A DNA stretch of 64,000 nucleotides from Dethiosulfovibrio faecalis (GCF_021568795.1 NZ_JAKGUE010000014.1:1-64000), one strand, 5' to 3'. Counted from the stretch's first letter, positions 33,391-42,668 are shown. Notes: generated by a model from the sequence alone, not told the origin. A program made the numbers and translations.

Positions 33391-36300
33391 CTATATCCTC
33401 AAAGCGACTAGATCGGAGGAAATCAAACTCTCCAGTTTTTTGCGGAGATCCGAGCTAGGGGATATTCTGATATCGTCCAGGACCACGCACGCTCTTTCGT
33501 GATCGCCCTCCAACTTCAACAAGACCGAACTATCGCCTGGGTGCCCCTTCAATATACGCAGAAACTCCCTGAAAAAGGAGTCTCTGAAGGCCTCCTCCCG
33601 GAGGGATATCTCGGCGTATCGCCTGACGCCTGCAAGATCTCCCTTCAGGGGAACTACCTCGTTCACGAGGACGTTGACCCCGCCCCGATCCTGCACGGAA
33701 CCTCTGACCAGATAGGGATCTCCCGGGATCAAAGAGGGCTTGATATCCAACCAGGGCCTTCCTTCCCTGGGTTTGGGGAAACACACTGCCTCTATCTCTC
33801 CGGAACAATCCTCGAAACGAAGTATCCCCATAGGGTCCCCTCTTTTGGTATATTTTTCCACCGATCCCACCAACATGCCGGCGAAGCAGGGAGACACCTT
33901 CTCGCTTCTCCAGAGCTCCAGATCGGAGATGGTACAGTTGACGTACCTGGAGGCCCTCTCCTCGTGTCTCTCGAAGGGATGCCCCGATATATACATGCCT
34001 ATGGCGGACTTCTCCATCTCCAGTTTTTCCTGTATATCGTAGTCATCGACCTCGACCATATCGGGGTGAACGGCCGCCTCCTGTTCCCCGAAAAGCGAAC
34101 ATTGATCTCCGTCGCAACCCCGTTTCAGAGCGTAGTCCATCATGGCCGGGAAGGATTCCATGAGCTGTCTGCGATTTGGAGATATGCTGTCGAACGCCCC
34201 GGCCTTTATGAGGTTTTCCATGACCCCCTTGTTGAGACAGTGAACGTCAACTCGATCCAGAAAATCCCAGAGGTCCTTGAAAAGACCTCCCTCTTCCCTG
34301 GCCTTTATGATGGCCTCCACCGCACCCGCTCCCACCTTGCCCACGGCCTCGAGACCGAAACGGATGACGTTCTCCACCGCTGTGAAGGCCGAACGGGAAT
34401 GGTTTACGTCCGGGGGCAACACTGGAATGCCAGATTTTCTGACCTCCCTGACGTAGGCTGCCATGACGTCCTTCTTCGCCCCTATCTGGCTGGTCAGATA
34501 GGCTGCCATAAACTCCCTGTCGTAATGGGCTTTGAGATAGGCCGTCTGATAGCTGATGAGAGCATAGGCAGCGCTATGGGATTTATTGAAACCGTATCCG
34601 GCGAACTTCTGTATTATGTCGAAGATCTCGTCTGCCTTGGCCTTGTCCACTCCCTGTTTCTCCGCTCCGGAGAGGAAGATGGCCCTCTGCTCGTTCATGA
34701 CCTCGACCTTTTTTTTCCCCATGGCTCTGCGAAGGAGATCCGCTCCTCCCAGGGTGTAACCAGCGAGGGTGGATGCGCATTTCATAACCTGTTCCTGATA
34801 GAGAATAACGCCATGGGTCTCTTTCAGCACGTCCTCCAGCATGGGATGAAGATAATGAGCCCTGGCCCTGCCGTGCTTGCACTCCACGTACTGGTCCAAC
34901 ATACCGCTCTCCAGAGGACCGGGGCGATAGAGAGCCAGCACCGCTATGACGTCCTCGAAGCTGTCGGGGAGCATCTTCTTGAGCAACCGTCTCATGCCGG
35001 CCGACTCCAACTGGAACACTCCCAGAGTATCTCCCGCCTGGAGCATCTTGAAGGTGGGCTGGTCGTCCATGGGCAGTTCGTTCAGGTTCGGAGGTTCCTT
35101 ACCGTTGGTCTTTATATTTTCCAACGCTTCCTCCAATATGGAGAGAGTCTGAAGACCCAGAAAGTCCATCTTGACCAACCCCAGCCTCTCTACAGGCTCC
35201 ATAGAGAACTGCGTCACCACCTGATTCTCGCCTATCCTACGGACCGGAACCAGGTCGGTCAGGGGCATGGGGGTTATCACCACTCCGGCTGCGTGCTGGG
35301 AACAGTGCCTGGCCAAACCCTCTATCTTGGCGGCACTCTCCAGCAAAGTCTTCATCTTAGGGTCCTTGTCGCGGATCTCCTTGAGATCCGGGGTCAAGGA
35401 GATGGCGTCGGCGATGGACTTCACCCCGTCGGGGACGAGTTTGGCGACCCTATCCACCTCGGCGTAGGGAATCCCCATTGCCCTTCCCACGTCCTTTATG
35501 GCCGCCTTGGTCTTCATCCTCCCGAAGGTTATTATCTGGGAGACGTTTTCCACCCCGTACTTCTCCACGACGTACTTTAGAAGATCCTCCCGCCCCTTGT
35601 CGGAGACGTCCGTATCTATATCGGGCATGGTCACCCTCTCGGGGTTGAGGAATCTCTCGAATATCAGGCCGTATTTTATGGGGTCCAGCTCGGTTATCTT
35701 CATGGCGTATGCCACCAGAGACCCTGCGGCGGAACCTCTTCCGGGACCTATGGGGATGCCCCTCTCCTTACAGGCCTGTATGACGTCGGCTATAATCAGG
35801 AAATAACCTGGGAATCCCATCTGGTTGATAACCGATAACTCGTACTCGAGTCTCCGTCTGTACTCATCCGTCAAGGGCTCGCCCTTCAGCCTCTCCTTGA
35901 GTCCATCGAAGGCGCTTTTCTCCAGAAAACTCTCCAAGGTCTCACCCTCGGGGATATCGAACTGGGGAAGCTTATACTCCCTCGTACCCAGGTCGAAGGA
36001 GACGTCGCATCTCTCCGCTATTTTTAAGGTGTTTTCCAGAGCCTCCGGCACATCGTCCCCGAAGATCTGCCACATCTCCTCGGCGGAACGAAGGTAGAAG
36101 TCGTTGGTCTCGAAGGACATCCTCTTAGGATCGTCCAGGGTAGAGTTGGTCCCCACACACAGCAGAATCTCGTGCCAGTCGTAGTCCTCCTCGTTCATAT
36201 AGTGCGAGTCGGTGGTGGCCACCAGGGGAAAGCCGTGCTTACGGGACATCTCTATCAGCCCCTTGTTGACCACCGCCTGCTGGGGAATATGGTTGTACTG

Positions 36301-36828
36301 TATCTCGAGAAAGAAGTTGTCCTCGCCGAATATATCCCTGTAGAGATTCGCCCTATCCAGGGCCTTATCGTCCTCTCCTGCTATGAGAAGCTGGGGGATC
36401 TCTCCGGCGAGACAGGCGGAACAAGCTATGATCCCCTCGCTGTGACGGGACAGAAGGTCGTGATCCACCCTGGGTTTGTAGTAGAAACCGTCGGTGTTGG
36501 CGATGGAGACCAGCTTTACCAGGTTGTGGTATCCGACGTCGTTCTCCGCCAGGAGCAGAAGGTGGTTTATCGGATTTTCCTTTCTCTTCTCCTCTATTCC
36601 CTCTGGGGCAACGTATATCTCGCACCCTATGATCGGCTTGACTCCCTCGTCCTTGCAGGCCTGGTAGAACTCCACAACACCGTACATCACGCCGTGATCC
36701 GTTATGGCTACGGCGGGCATATCCCATTCTCTGACCCTTCTGGCAAGCTCCTTGCACCGGATGGCACCGTCAAGGAGGCTGTATTCCGTATGGACGTGAA
36801 GGTGGACGAATTTCTTTTCCTTAGTCAC
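33391..36828 (-). CDS. dnaE: DNA polymerase III alpha subunit
   Basis: Replicative polymerase. The N-terminal PHP domain has HLHVHTEYSLLDGA and ITDHGVMYG. The catalytic palm has GPGRGSAAGSLVAY and the metal-binding MPDIDTDVSD (Asp near 400). The finger and tandem HhH region follows, with GYGFNKSHSAAYA, and an OB-fold is present near 1000 (FAGMLVGSVEKYTKRGDPMG). 1145 aa, normal. The start is GTG 36828, overlapping the dnaX stop by 8 nt. The dnaX-dnaE adjacency places two holoenzyme subunits in one transcript. Confidence 0.97.
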   Translation of the reverse strand: MTKEKKFVHLHVHTEYSLLDGAIRCKELARRVREWDMPAVAITDHGVMYGVVEFYQACKDEGVKPIIGCEIYVAPEGIEEKRKENPINHLLLLAENDVGYHNLVKLVSIANTDGFYYKPRVDHDLLSRHSEGIIACSACLAGEIPQLLIAGEDDKALDRANLYRDIFGEDNFFLEIQYNHIPQQAVVNKGLIEMSRKHGFPLVATTDSHYMNEEDYDWHEILLCVGTNSTLDDPKRMSFETNDFYLRSAEEMWQIFGDDVPEALENTLKIAERCDVSFDLGTREYKLPQFDIPEGETLESFLEKSAFDGLKERLKGEPLTDEYRRRLEYELSVINQMGFPGYFLIIADVIQACKERGIPIGPGRGSAAGSLVAYAMKITELDPIKYGLIFERFLNPERVTMPDIDTDVSDKGREDLLKYVVEKYGVENVSQIITFGRMKTKAAIKDVGRAMGIPYAEVDRVAKLVPDGVKSIADAISLTPDLKEIRDKDPKMKTLLESAAKIEGLARHCSQHAAGVVITPMPLTDLVPVRRIGENQVVTQFSMEPVERLGLVKMDFLGLQTLSILEEALENIKTNGKEPPNLNELPMDDQPTFKMLQAGDTLGVFQLESAGMRRLLKKMLPDSFEDVIAVLALYRPGPLESGMLDQYVECKHGRARAHYLHPMLEDVLKETHGVILYQEQVMKCASTLAGYTLGGADLLRRAMGKKKVEVMNEQRAIFLSGAEKQGVDKAKADEIFDIIQKFAGYGFNKSHSAAYALISYQTAYLKAHYDREFMAAYLTSQIGAKKDVMAAYVREVRKSGIPVLPPDVNHSRSAFTAVENVIRFGLEAVGKVGAGAVEAIIKAREEGGLFKDLWDFLDRVDVHCLNKGVMENLIKAGAFDSISPNRRQLMESFPAMMDYALKRGCDGDQCSLFGEQEAAVHPDMVEVDDYDIQEKLEMEKSAIGMYISGHPFERHEERASRYVNCTISDLELWRSEKVSPCFAGMLVGSVEKYTKRGDPMGILRFEDCSGEIEAVCFPKPREGRPWLDIKPSLIPGDPYLVRGSVQDRGGVNVLVNEVVPLKGDLAGVRRYAEISLREEAFRDSFFREFLRILKGHPGDSSVLLKLEGDHERACVVLDDIRISPSSDLRKKLESLISSDLVALRI

Positions 36829-38503
36829 CGTCTATCTCATCCTCCTTCTCAATCTCCTCGTCTTTGCGGAGGTAGAGGACCTCCCCAGAGGTCTGAGACC
36901 GGACCACCTGAAGGGCTCTCAATAAACCGTCGTCCCCGTCGGGGACCTCTACATTCCCTGCCTTGGAGACATCCGCCGATTTTATCTCTTTAACAGTCTC
37001 ACTTTGATCCTCTCTATCTACATCCAGGGGAAGTTCCTGCGGCGAAGGAACCGATAAGGGCTCGTAGACCCTCTCTCGGTCTCCACAACGAAAGACGACT
37101 CGCCCCTCCCATCCGTCCTCGTTCAGTACGGACTGCATTACATAGGCGTTTCTGTCTCCGGAGAGAAGCTCGAAACAGAAGACTCTTTCCGGAGGTACCA
37201 CGACCTCCATCTCGTCGTCGGACCTAGAGATGGCACAGAAAGCCAGGGCGGATACTATATGGGGTATATCCCCGAAGCGAGACCACAGCGGCGGTTCCTC
37301 TTCGTCGGACACTGGAACGGATAAGGACGCCGGTTTCGCCGAGGCCAACTTAGAATTTTTTACCGGCTCCTCCTTAGACGGTTCTAAGGCAGGTAGATCA
37401 ACGGAGGACGGCGTTTCCGAAGGCACCATACGGGTCATCAAAATTCCGATCAGCACGTCCTGTCTCAGTCCCCTTCTGCCCTGAGGCATAAGGGACGACG
37501 TCAGTTCCATCATATCCCTGAGAAACGGTTCGTTCCATCTTCCGACGGTTCGAGTCAGGAAACGACTCTCCCAGGGAGATAGTCCCAAAGAGTCTATTCC
37601 CTTCTCTCCCCATCGAGAGGCTATCCAGAGGTTCCTGAATATGACGTAAAGGCCGTCGAGCACCCTCTCCACAGATGCACCTCGGAGAAACATCCCCTCG
37701 AGGTCCTTGAGGGAGCCCAGTTCACCTTTTTCATGAAAACCGTCAAGCCATCTACACAGCTCTCCGTGACTTCCTCCTCCCACCAGCCGTTCAACCACGG
37801 ACAAATCCACCCCATCGTCCTGGACGGCCATAGCCTGTTCCAACAGCGAAAGCCCGTCCCTCAGACCACCGTCGGCCTGACGAGCGATCTCCCACAGAGA
37901 GTCGTCGTCGCATTTCACCTTTTCCAATTCGGTGACATAACGCAGTCTGGAGACCATATCCTCCAGACCGATGGAATGAAAGGGTATGTGCTGACATCTG
38001 GAACGAATAGTAACCGGGACCTTGAAGGGCTCCGTGGTAGCCAGGATGAAGAGCACCGACTCGGGGGGCTCCTCCAGTGTCTTCAACAAGGCGTTGAAGG
38101 CCCCTATGGAAAGCATGTGGACCTCGTCCACTATGTAGACCTTGTAGGGAGAGGAAAAAGACGCCAGTCCCACGTGGGTCTTGAGATCCCTTATCTCGTC
38201 CACCCTGTTGTTGGAGGCTCCGTCTATCTCTACGACGTCGAGAGAGTTTCCATCCGATATACTGCGACAGGAATCGCAGACGTTGCAGGGTTCTCCGCCC
38301 TCGCCTCGGTCGCTACAGTTGACGGCCTTGGCGAAAAGCCTGGCCACAGTGGTCTTTCCGCAACCTCTAGGTCCGGAAAAGAGATAGGCGTGTCCCACGT
38401 TATCCCTGGAGACGGCGCGGCGCACCACCTCCACGGCGGTATTCTGACCGGTTACGTCCTGAAAAGTCTGAGGTCTATAGCGACGGTACAGAGAAAGGTA
38501 CAT
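36821..38503 (-). CDS. dnaX: DNA polymerase III subunit gamma/tau
   Basis: Clamp-loader ATPase. Walker A is SGPRGCGKTTVA (near 42-53), the zinc module is CNVCDSCRS (with an upstream Cys), Walker B is VDEVHML and the SRC motif is RSRCQHIPF. The C-terminal part (about 370-560) is poorly conserved and acidic. Whether a short gamma form is made by frameshifting cannot be told; I saw no clear slippery run in the relevant place. ATG 38503 follows GGAGG. 560 aa. A candidate promoter and an inverted repeat lie upstream. Confidence 0.95.
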   Translation of the reverse strand: MYLSLYRRYRPQTFQDVTGQNTAVEVVRRAVSRDNVGHAYLFSGPRGCGKTTVARLFAKAVNCSDRGEGGEPCNVCDSCRSISDGNSLDVVEIDGASNNRVDEIRDLKTHVGLASFSSPYKVYIVDEVHMLSIGAFNALLKTLEEPPESVLFILATTEPFKVPVTIRSRCQHIPFHSIGLEDMVSRLRYVTELEKVKCDDDSLWEIARQADGGLRDGLSLLEQAMAVQDDGVDLSVVERLVGGGSHGELCRWLDGFHEKGELGSLKDLEGMFLRGASVERVLDGLYVIFRNLWIASRWGEKGIDSLGLSPWESRFLTRTVGRWNEPFLRDMMELTSSLMPQGRRGLRQDVLIGILMTRMVPSETPSSVDLPALEPSKEEPVKNSKLASAKPASLSVPVSDEEEPPLWSRFGDIPHIVSALAFCAISRSDDEMEVVVPPERVFCFELLSGDRNAYVMQSVLNEDGWEGRVVFRCGDRERVYEPLSVPSPQELPLDVDREDQSETVKEIKSADVSKAGNVEVPDGDDGLLRALQVVRSQTSGEVLYLRKDEEIEKEDEIDGD

Positions 38504-38548
38504 GGAAGTCCTCCTGTTCTTATAAAAATCCTCCAAGGAGGCACGACC

Positions 38549-38586
38549 ATTATACCCGACGGGCTGTTCTGATGCAGCGCGTCGGG
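38549..38586 (-). promoter_or_regulatory. Candidate dnaX promoter with overlapping inverted repeat
   Basis: Minus strand: a consensus TATAAT occupies 38554-38549. The spacer and -35 region (CTGCAT, 38577-38572) are covered by an 11-bp interrupted palindrome, CCCGACGgGCTG...CAGCgCGTCGGG (38555-38586), with a symmetrical mismatch. It may be an operator or a U-tract-less terminator for the upstream M48 gene. Confidence 0.45.
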
Positions 38587-38593
38587 CTCTTTG

Positions 38594-39688
38594 TCAGGAA
38601 AGATAGTCTGCTGTGGGGTTCTTGTCCTTAGCCGCGGAGAGAGCTTTCAATATGCCCTTTCTGAGCTCGGACAGAGAGGATGTTCCTTTCGGAAGGGGGT
38701 CGGAAGCTATCACATGTCCGCTTATGATAAGAGATTTCCGTCCCTCGAGGGTCTCTACTATCTGTATGTCGTGTGGCGATGTCTCAAGCTCCAGGCTGTC
38801 GGATATAGCAGAAGCCACCTCGGTCAAGTACTCCCGATTCTCGGAGGGCGATGACCAGACGGGCAACCCGTCGACGGTCAGATCCAACCTATGGTTCGAT
38901 TCCCTCACTTCTGTAACTAAAAGATTCAAAGCGGTTTTACGGCTGAGCTCCCAGCCGCTGTCCTCTATGAACCTCGTGATATAGTCGATTCTATCGGATA
39001 GTCTAGGATGATCCATGAAAACACCGGGGTCGACGTAAGGCCTCTTCAGCTGTTCCGCTGCCAAGCCCTCCATAACGGTAAGGGCGGCGGCGGGCGGATA
39101 ACCGGCCCGGTGAATCTTATCGACAGATCCGAGATCCGCCTCCCTCTCGAGGTCCCGGCTGTATCCATTGGTTATGGCGATCTGAGCCACTCCGGCCATC
39201 ATGGCAGCGGCGGCCTGCCCCTCGCTGGCGATCAAGATAGCCAAGGTAGCCAGAGATAGCTTCTGGGATCTCTCCGCCTGGATCATGACGTGATTTTTAT
39301 CGGCGTGGGTCAACTCGTGGGCCAAAATAGCGGCCAATTCGCCGTCACTCCTGACAAAATTCAACATACCGGAGGTAACGTATATTCCTCCCCCGGGGAT
39401 ACAGAAGGCGTTGGGAAAATCCGCATCCAGGAGGTCCACCCTGTAGGGGAGCTTCCTCTCGACTAAGGGAAGTAACCTCTCGAACACCGCTCTTACCCTA
39501 GCGACCTTGACCGGATCGGATACGACCGGCCACTGTTCCTCCACCTGAGAGGCCACTTTTTTGCCTAAGGCTATCTCCCTTTCGTAGGAACCGGCCATCC
39601 CTACCGTAGGAGACAGGAAGAGACAGAAAACCAAGGATAATAAAAAAATGGCTTTCTCAGCCATTTTTTTAAGAGCATCCATCTTCAT
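38594..39688 (-). CDS. Secreted M48-family metalloprotease
   Basis: Zinc endopeptidase of the M48 (HtpX/BepA-like) family, exported. It has a signal peptide (Lys-rich n-region, core AIFLLSLVFCLFLSP, cleavage near GMAG). The zinc site is HELTHADKNH (near 138), with the downstream Glu in RDLEREADLGSV (near 192). A C-terminal domain of about 100 residues follows. 364 aa. It probably acts in the periplasm on misfolded envelope proteins. ATG 39688 has AAGG upstream. A 12-bp terminator-like palindrome lies inside codons 7-16 (39642-39670). It is 12 bp downstream of the FlgN-like gene. Confidence 0.9.
   Translation of the reverse strand: MKMDALKKMAEKAIFLLSLVFCLFLSPTVGMAGSYEREIALGKKVASQVEEQWPVVSDPVKVARVRAVFERLLPLVERKLPYRVDLLDADFPNAFCIPGGGIYVTSGMLNFVRSDGELAAILAHELTHADKNHVMIQAERSQKLSLATLAILIASEGQAAAAMMAGVAQIAITNGYSRDLEREADLGSVDKIHRAGYPPAAALTVMEGLAAEQLKRPYVDPGVFMDHPRLSDRIDYITRFIEDSGWELSRKTALNLLVTEVRESNHRLDLTVDGLPVWSSPSENREYLTEVASAISDSLELETSPHDIQIVETLEGRKSLIISGHVIASDPLPKGTSSLSELRKGILKALSAAKDKNPTADYLS
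39642..39670 (-). terminator. Terminator-like palindrome inside the M48 signal-peptide codons
   Basis: AAAAAAATGGCT and AGCCATTTTTTT are perfect complements over 12 bp with a 5-nt loop, ending in U7 on the minus strand. It starts about 30 nt after the FlgN-like stop codon, so it could be the fliS-flgN terminator or an attenuator for the protease. The stem is AT-rich and may be weak. Confidence 0.5.
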
Positions 39689-39699
39689 AACGATAGCCT

Positions 39700-40152
39700 T
39701 CAGATGCTTCCCATATAGCCTCGTACCGCCTTTTTACCGTTGGCGACACGGGACATTCGGCTTCTGAGTTCGCCCAATTTTCCGGCCATCTTCTCCTGTG
39801 CGACGTTCTCGAAATCTATGGAGGCAGAGACTAGATCCTGAATCTCCCTCACCCTGGATATAAGGCCCTCGTAACCTCTTTCTCCCACCGCAGAGGCAAG
39901 GGCCTTCCAGAAAACCGGTTCGTCTCGGCCCTCCGATATCCCGAGTTCGGAAGAGACATCTCCCCAACGCTCCATAAGAAGCTCCTGTCTGGATATTATG
40001 GACTGTTTTTCCTGAAGGATGGACATAAGGAGATCCATATCGTCACAGTCGATGGCTTCCAGCTCTGCGTCTATTCTCGACCTGAGCAGCCGATAAAGAT
40101 CGAGCTCCTGTCTCAGCAATCCGGCTACCAGATCTTCCAGCTTAACCGGCAA
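39700..40152 (-). CDS. FlgN-like flagellar chaperone
   Basis: 150-residue, largely helical protein resembling the FlgN family, the export chaperones for hook-associated proteins FlgK and FlgL. The pattern is a long N-terminal helical hairpin (LEDLVAGLLRQELDLYRLL, then LQEKQSIISRQELL) and a C-terminal amphipathic helix with RVANGKKAVRGY, a FlgN-type ending. It overlaps fliS by 11 nt, which supports a flagellar role. FlgN sequences diverge quickly, so the family call is moderate. Confidence 0.7.
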   Translation of the reverse strand: MPVKLEDLVAGLLRQELDLYRLLRSRIDAELEAIDCDDMDLLMSILQEKQSIISRQELLMERWGDVSSELGISEGRDEPVFWKALASAVGERGYEGLISRVREIQDLVSASIDFENVAQEKMAGKLGELRSRMSRVANGKKAVRGYMGSI

Positions 40153-40591
40153 AACTGACTCCTCCCCCGGACGGGACGGGCTCCTCCTGCTTGTTGGAGA
40201 TAGCCTCTTTCTTGATCTTCTCCAAAGCCTCCTGCCAGGTGTCTCGCAGCTCTTCCAGCATGGACCTGACCATAACCACCTTTTCCTCCGATTTCTCCAC
40301 GTTGGCCTCCACGAGGCTACGATGCATGAAATCGTAGAGCCCCATCAAGTTCTCCGCAACGGAACCACCGACCTGTACGTTGAGAGACACCATCAACTCT
40401 CTAACGGCGTTCTGGGCTCTCAGGAGGTTCTCGTGGCTTTCCTCGGTATCCCCCTTCGCTATGGCGGACTCGGCAGCTATACAAAATCGAATGGCTATAT
40501 CGTAGGTTATCAGCAACAGCTGTTCTCTAGAGGCAGTTCTGATCCTCGTGACCTGATAGGCCAACTGAGCGTTCTGATTCTTCTGTTCCAT
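40142..40591 (-). CDS. fliS: Flagellin export chaperone FliS
   Basis: Cytoplasmic chaperone that keeps flagellin unpolymerised before secretion. Family features are AYQVTRIRTASREQLLLITYDIAIRFC at the N-terminus and LMGLYDFMHRSLVEANVEK in the middle. 149 aa, four-helix bundle length plus a short tail. ATG 40591 is preferred over GTG 40597 because AGGAGG lies 9 nt before it. No flagellin or fliD is adjacent; the gene sits between a PfkB kinase and the FlgN-like gene, away from a main flagellar cluster. Confidence 0.88.
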   Translation of the reverse strand: MEQKNQNAQLAYQVTRIRTASREQLLLITYDIAIRFCIAAESAIAKGDTEESHENLLRAQNAVRELMVSLNVQVGGSVAENLMGLYDFMHRSLVEANVEKSEEKVVMVRSMLEELRDTWQEALEKIKKEAISNKQEEPVPSGGGVSFAG

Positions 40592-40657
40592 AAGCACCCA
40601 CCTCCTATCAATAGTTTCGGATGCTCCACGTCTCCGGCTTGAACCAAAATTCGACGG

Positions 40658-41593
40658 TCAACGAAGTTTTTCTATCTCCACCGTCGACATATAACGTTCG
40701 ACGGCGTCCCTACCGCTGATTCCCTTGGCCATATGAGTAGCTTCCTCCATGGCACAGGCCATGCTGAATCGGATGGCCTCCTCAGGAGACATACCTTCTC
40801 TGTAACCGACTACCATTCCAGCCACCAGGGCATCGCTGGCCCCGAACATCGAGACCACGTCGGTCCTATCTCCTAGTTTTGCCAGATAGATACCGTCCGG
40901 GGTGAAGAACACGTCCCCGTAGACGTGATACGAGGAGACCGCCCAGTTTACCCCCAGATCGTGGAGGTCGGAGACAGCGTGAATCAGGTTATCCAGGGTC
41001 GAAAGCGGAGTCCCCGAAAGCTGAGACATGAACCTATGGTCGATCTTGGCGAAGGACGGTCCCGCCTCGATACCAGCCATAAAAGCTGGCCCGGCTGCGT
41101 CGACAAAGGTTTCCACCCCCACGTCCTTGGCCATGGATACCAGATCCCTGTAGATATCCTGCGGAACTCCAGGAGGGATGGATCCTCCTATCACCACTAC
41201 CGAAGCTCTGTTCAACATTCGTCTGTAGTTGGAGAGAAAGCGGGTAAGGGCATCCTCGGGGATCTCCGGTCCAGACTCGGATATCCCCGTCTCGACCCGG
41301 CCGGTTTCGTCCACCACGTAGACGTTAGTCCTGGTCTCTCCGGTAACATGTACGAAGTTGGTGGTTATGCGAAGACGCCTCAAGACGTCTCTGATGTAAT
41401 CCCCGTTGAACCCCGCCAGAAACCCCATAGCGGCCGATTCATGACCCAGCTGATTCAGGAGCAGGGAGACGTTGATCCCCTTTCCCCCCGGAGATCTATC
41501 GGACGATGCCGCCCGAAACCAACCTCCTGGATTGAAATCCCTGACTACGTAGCCTTCATCGACCGCTGGGTTTAGAGTCACAGTGACGATCAT
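40658..41593 (-). CDS. PfkB-family sugar kinase (1-phosphofructokinase/LacC type)
   Basis: Phosphorylates a sugar phosphate. The opening TVTLNPAVDEGYVV and SPGGKGINVSLLLNQLG are characteristic of the FruK/LacC/PfkB group. The anion-hole and catalytic-base motif, usually GAGD or GSGD, is MFGASDALVAG here (near 252); the Asp is kept but Gly is replaced by Ser. 311 aa. No PTS transporter or fru regulator is adjacent, so the substrate (fructose-1-P, tagatose-6-P or fructose-6-P) is open. It lies upstream of fliS and downstream of trxB. Confidence 0.85.
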   Translation of the reverse strand: MIVTVTLNPAVDEGYVVRDFNPGGWFRAASSDRSPGGKGINVSLLLNQLGHESAAMGFLAGFNGDYIRDVLRRLRITTNFVHVTGETRTNVYVVDETGRVETGISESGPEIPEDALTRFLSNYRRMLNRASVVVIGGSIPPGVPQDIYRDLVSMAKDVGVETFVDAAGPAFMAGIEAGPSFAKIDHRFMSQLSGTPLSTLDNLIHAVSDLHDLGVNWAVSSYHVYGDVFFTPDGIYLAKLGDRTDVVSMFGASDALVAGMVVGYREGMSPEEAIRFSMACAMEEATHMAKGISGRDAVERYMSTVEIEKLR

Positions 41594-41636
41594 CGATCAT
41601 CCTCCTCCGTTGAAGGGACATTCTACCTAAAGGAAA

Positions 41637-41661
41637 GGGCGGGGTGACAGCCACCCCGCCC
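41637..41661 (-). terminator. GC-rich hairpin after trxB
   Basis: GGGCGGGGTG and CACCCCGCCC form a 10-bp stem in the gap between trxB and the PfkB kinase. On the minus strand it is followed by CTTTCCTTTAGG rather than a clean U-run, so it may be a weak terminator or an mRNA-stabilising structure. Confidence 0.5.
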
Positions 41662-41684
41662 CACCGCCTATAAGTATAAATCCT

Positions 41685-42602
41685 CTAGAAGTGCTCCGCA
41701 ATATATTCATAGGAGGACATGGCCGCGATAGCTCCGTCGCTAGCGGCAGTGACCACCTGGCGGAGGGATTTGCTCCTAAGGTCGCCGGCGACGAAGAGTC
41801 CCTTCATCGATGAGGCCATCTTCTCGTCGGTCTTGACCCATCCGCCCTTCTCGGTCTCCAGGATATCCTTGACCAACTCGGCGTTGGGCGTGTTGCCGAC
41901 GAACATGAACACGCCGGACACGGGGATCTCGGAGATCTCTTCGGTCTTGACGTTCTTGAGAACGACCTTCTCGACCATACCGTCCCCGGCGATCTCCTCG
42001 ACCACGGAATCCCAGACAGGCTGGATCTTGGGATTGGCCAGGGCGCGATCCACCGCCACCTGATCGGCACGGAACTTGTCCCTTCTATGTACGATATAGA
42101 CCTTGGAAGCAAACTGAGTGAGGTAGCAGGCCTCCTCGACGGCTGTGTTCCCTCCACCGATGACCGCTATCTCGAGATCCTCGAAAAAGGCCCCGTCGCA
42201 GGTAGCACAGTAACTAACGCCCTTGCCGGTGAACTCGGCCTCTCCGGGGCAACCGAGCTTCCGGAAGCTGGCTCCGGTAGCGACGATGAGGGCTTTGGCC
42301 TCTATCTCGCCCTTGTCGGTCACGACTATCTTGGAATCTCCGTTCTCCTTGATGGACTTGACCTCGGCCTCCATGAACTCTGTCTTCAGGGACTCGGCGT
42401 GATCTCTGAACATATCTCCGAGCTCGGGACCGGTAGCGTGCTTAACGCCAGGCCAATTCTCGATCTCGTCGGTCACGCAGATAGCGCCTCCAAAGACGCC
42501 CTTCTCTATCACCAAGGTGCTCAAACCGGCCCTTCTTCCGTAAATGGCCGCGGTAAGACCGGCAGGCCCGGCTCCTATGATGACAAGATCTCTCTGTTCC
42601 AT
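41685..42602 (-). CDS. trxB: Thioredoxin-disulfide reductase
   Basis: FAD/NADPH flavoenzyme that reduces thioredoxin. The FAD-binding Rossmann motif is IIGAGPAGLTAAIYGRRAG (near 9-27), the redox centre is CATCDGAFF (near 133-141), the NADPH motif is VIGGGNTAVEEA, and the second FAD motif is GLFVAGDLRSKSLRQVVTAASDG. 305 aa. ATG 42602 follows AGGAGGAG. A TATAAT box overlaps the prmC stop codon at 42669-42674 and may give it its own promoter. Confidence 0.96.
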   Translation of the reverse strand: MEQRDLVIIGAGPAGLTAAIYGRRAGLSTLVIEKGVFGGAICVTDEIENWPGVKHATGPELGDMFRDHAESLKTEFMEAEVKSIKENGDSKIVVTDKGEIEAKALIVATGASFRKLGCPGEAEFTGKGVSYCATCDGAFFEDLEIAVIGGGNTAVEEACYLTQFASKVYIVHRRDKFRADQVAVDRALANPKIQPVWDSVVEEIAGDGMVEKVVLKNVKTEEISEIPVSGVFMFVGNTPNAELVKDILETEKGGWVKTDEKMASSMKGLFVAGDLRSKSLRQVVTAASDGAIAAMSSYEYIAEHF

Positions 42603-42668
42603 GACAACTCCTCCTCAGTTCTGATATCTCTTCCATGCGACACGATCGCAGGATATAACCAACTGATT

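Noticed and set aside
33499..35580. 693-codon open frame antisense to dnaE
   Set aside because: It lies wholly inside dnaE on the other strand and results from codon bias. It has no SD-led start and its composition is atypical. Other long antisense frames (for example 20094-21104, 13933-14652 and 25606-26547) are rejected for the same reason.
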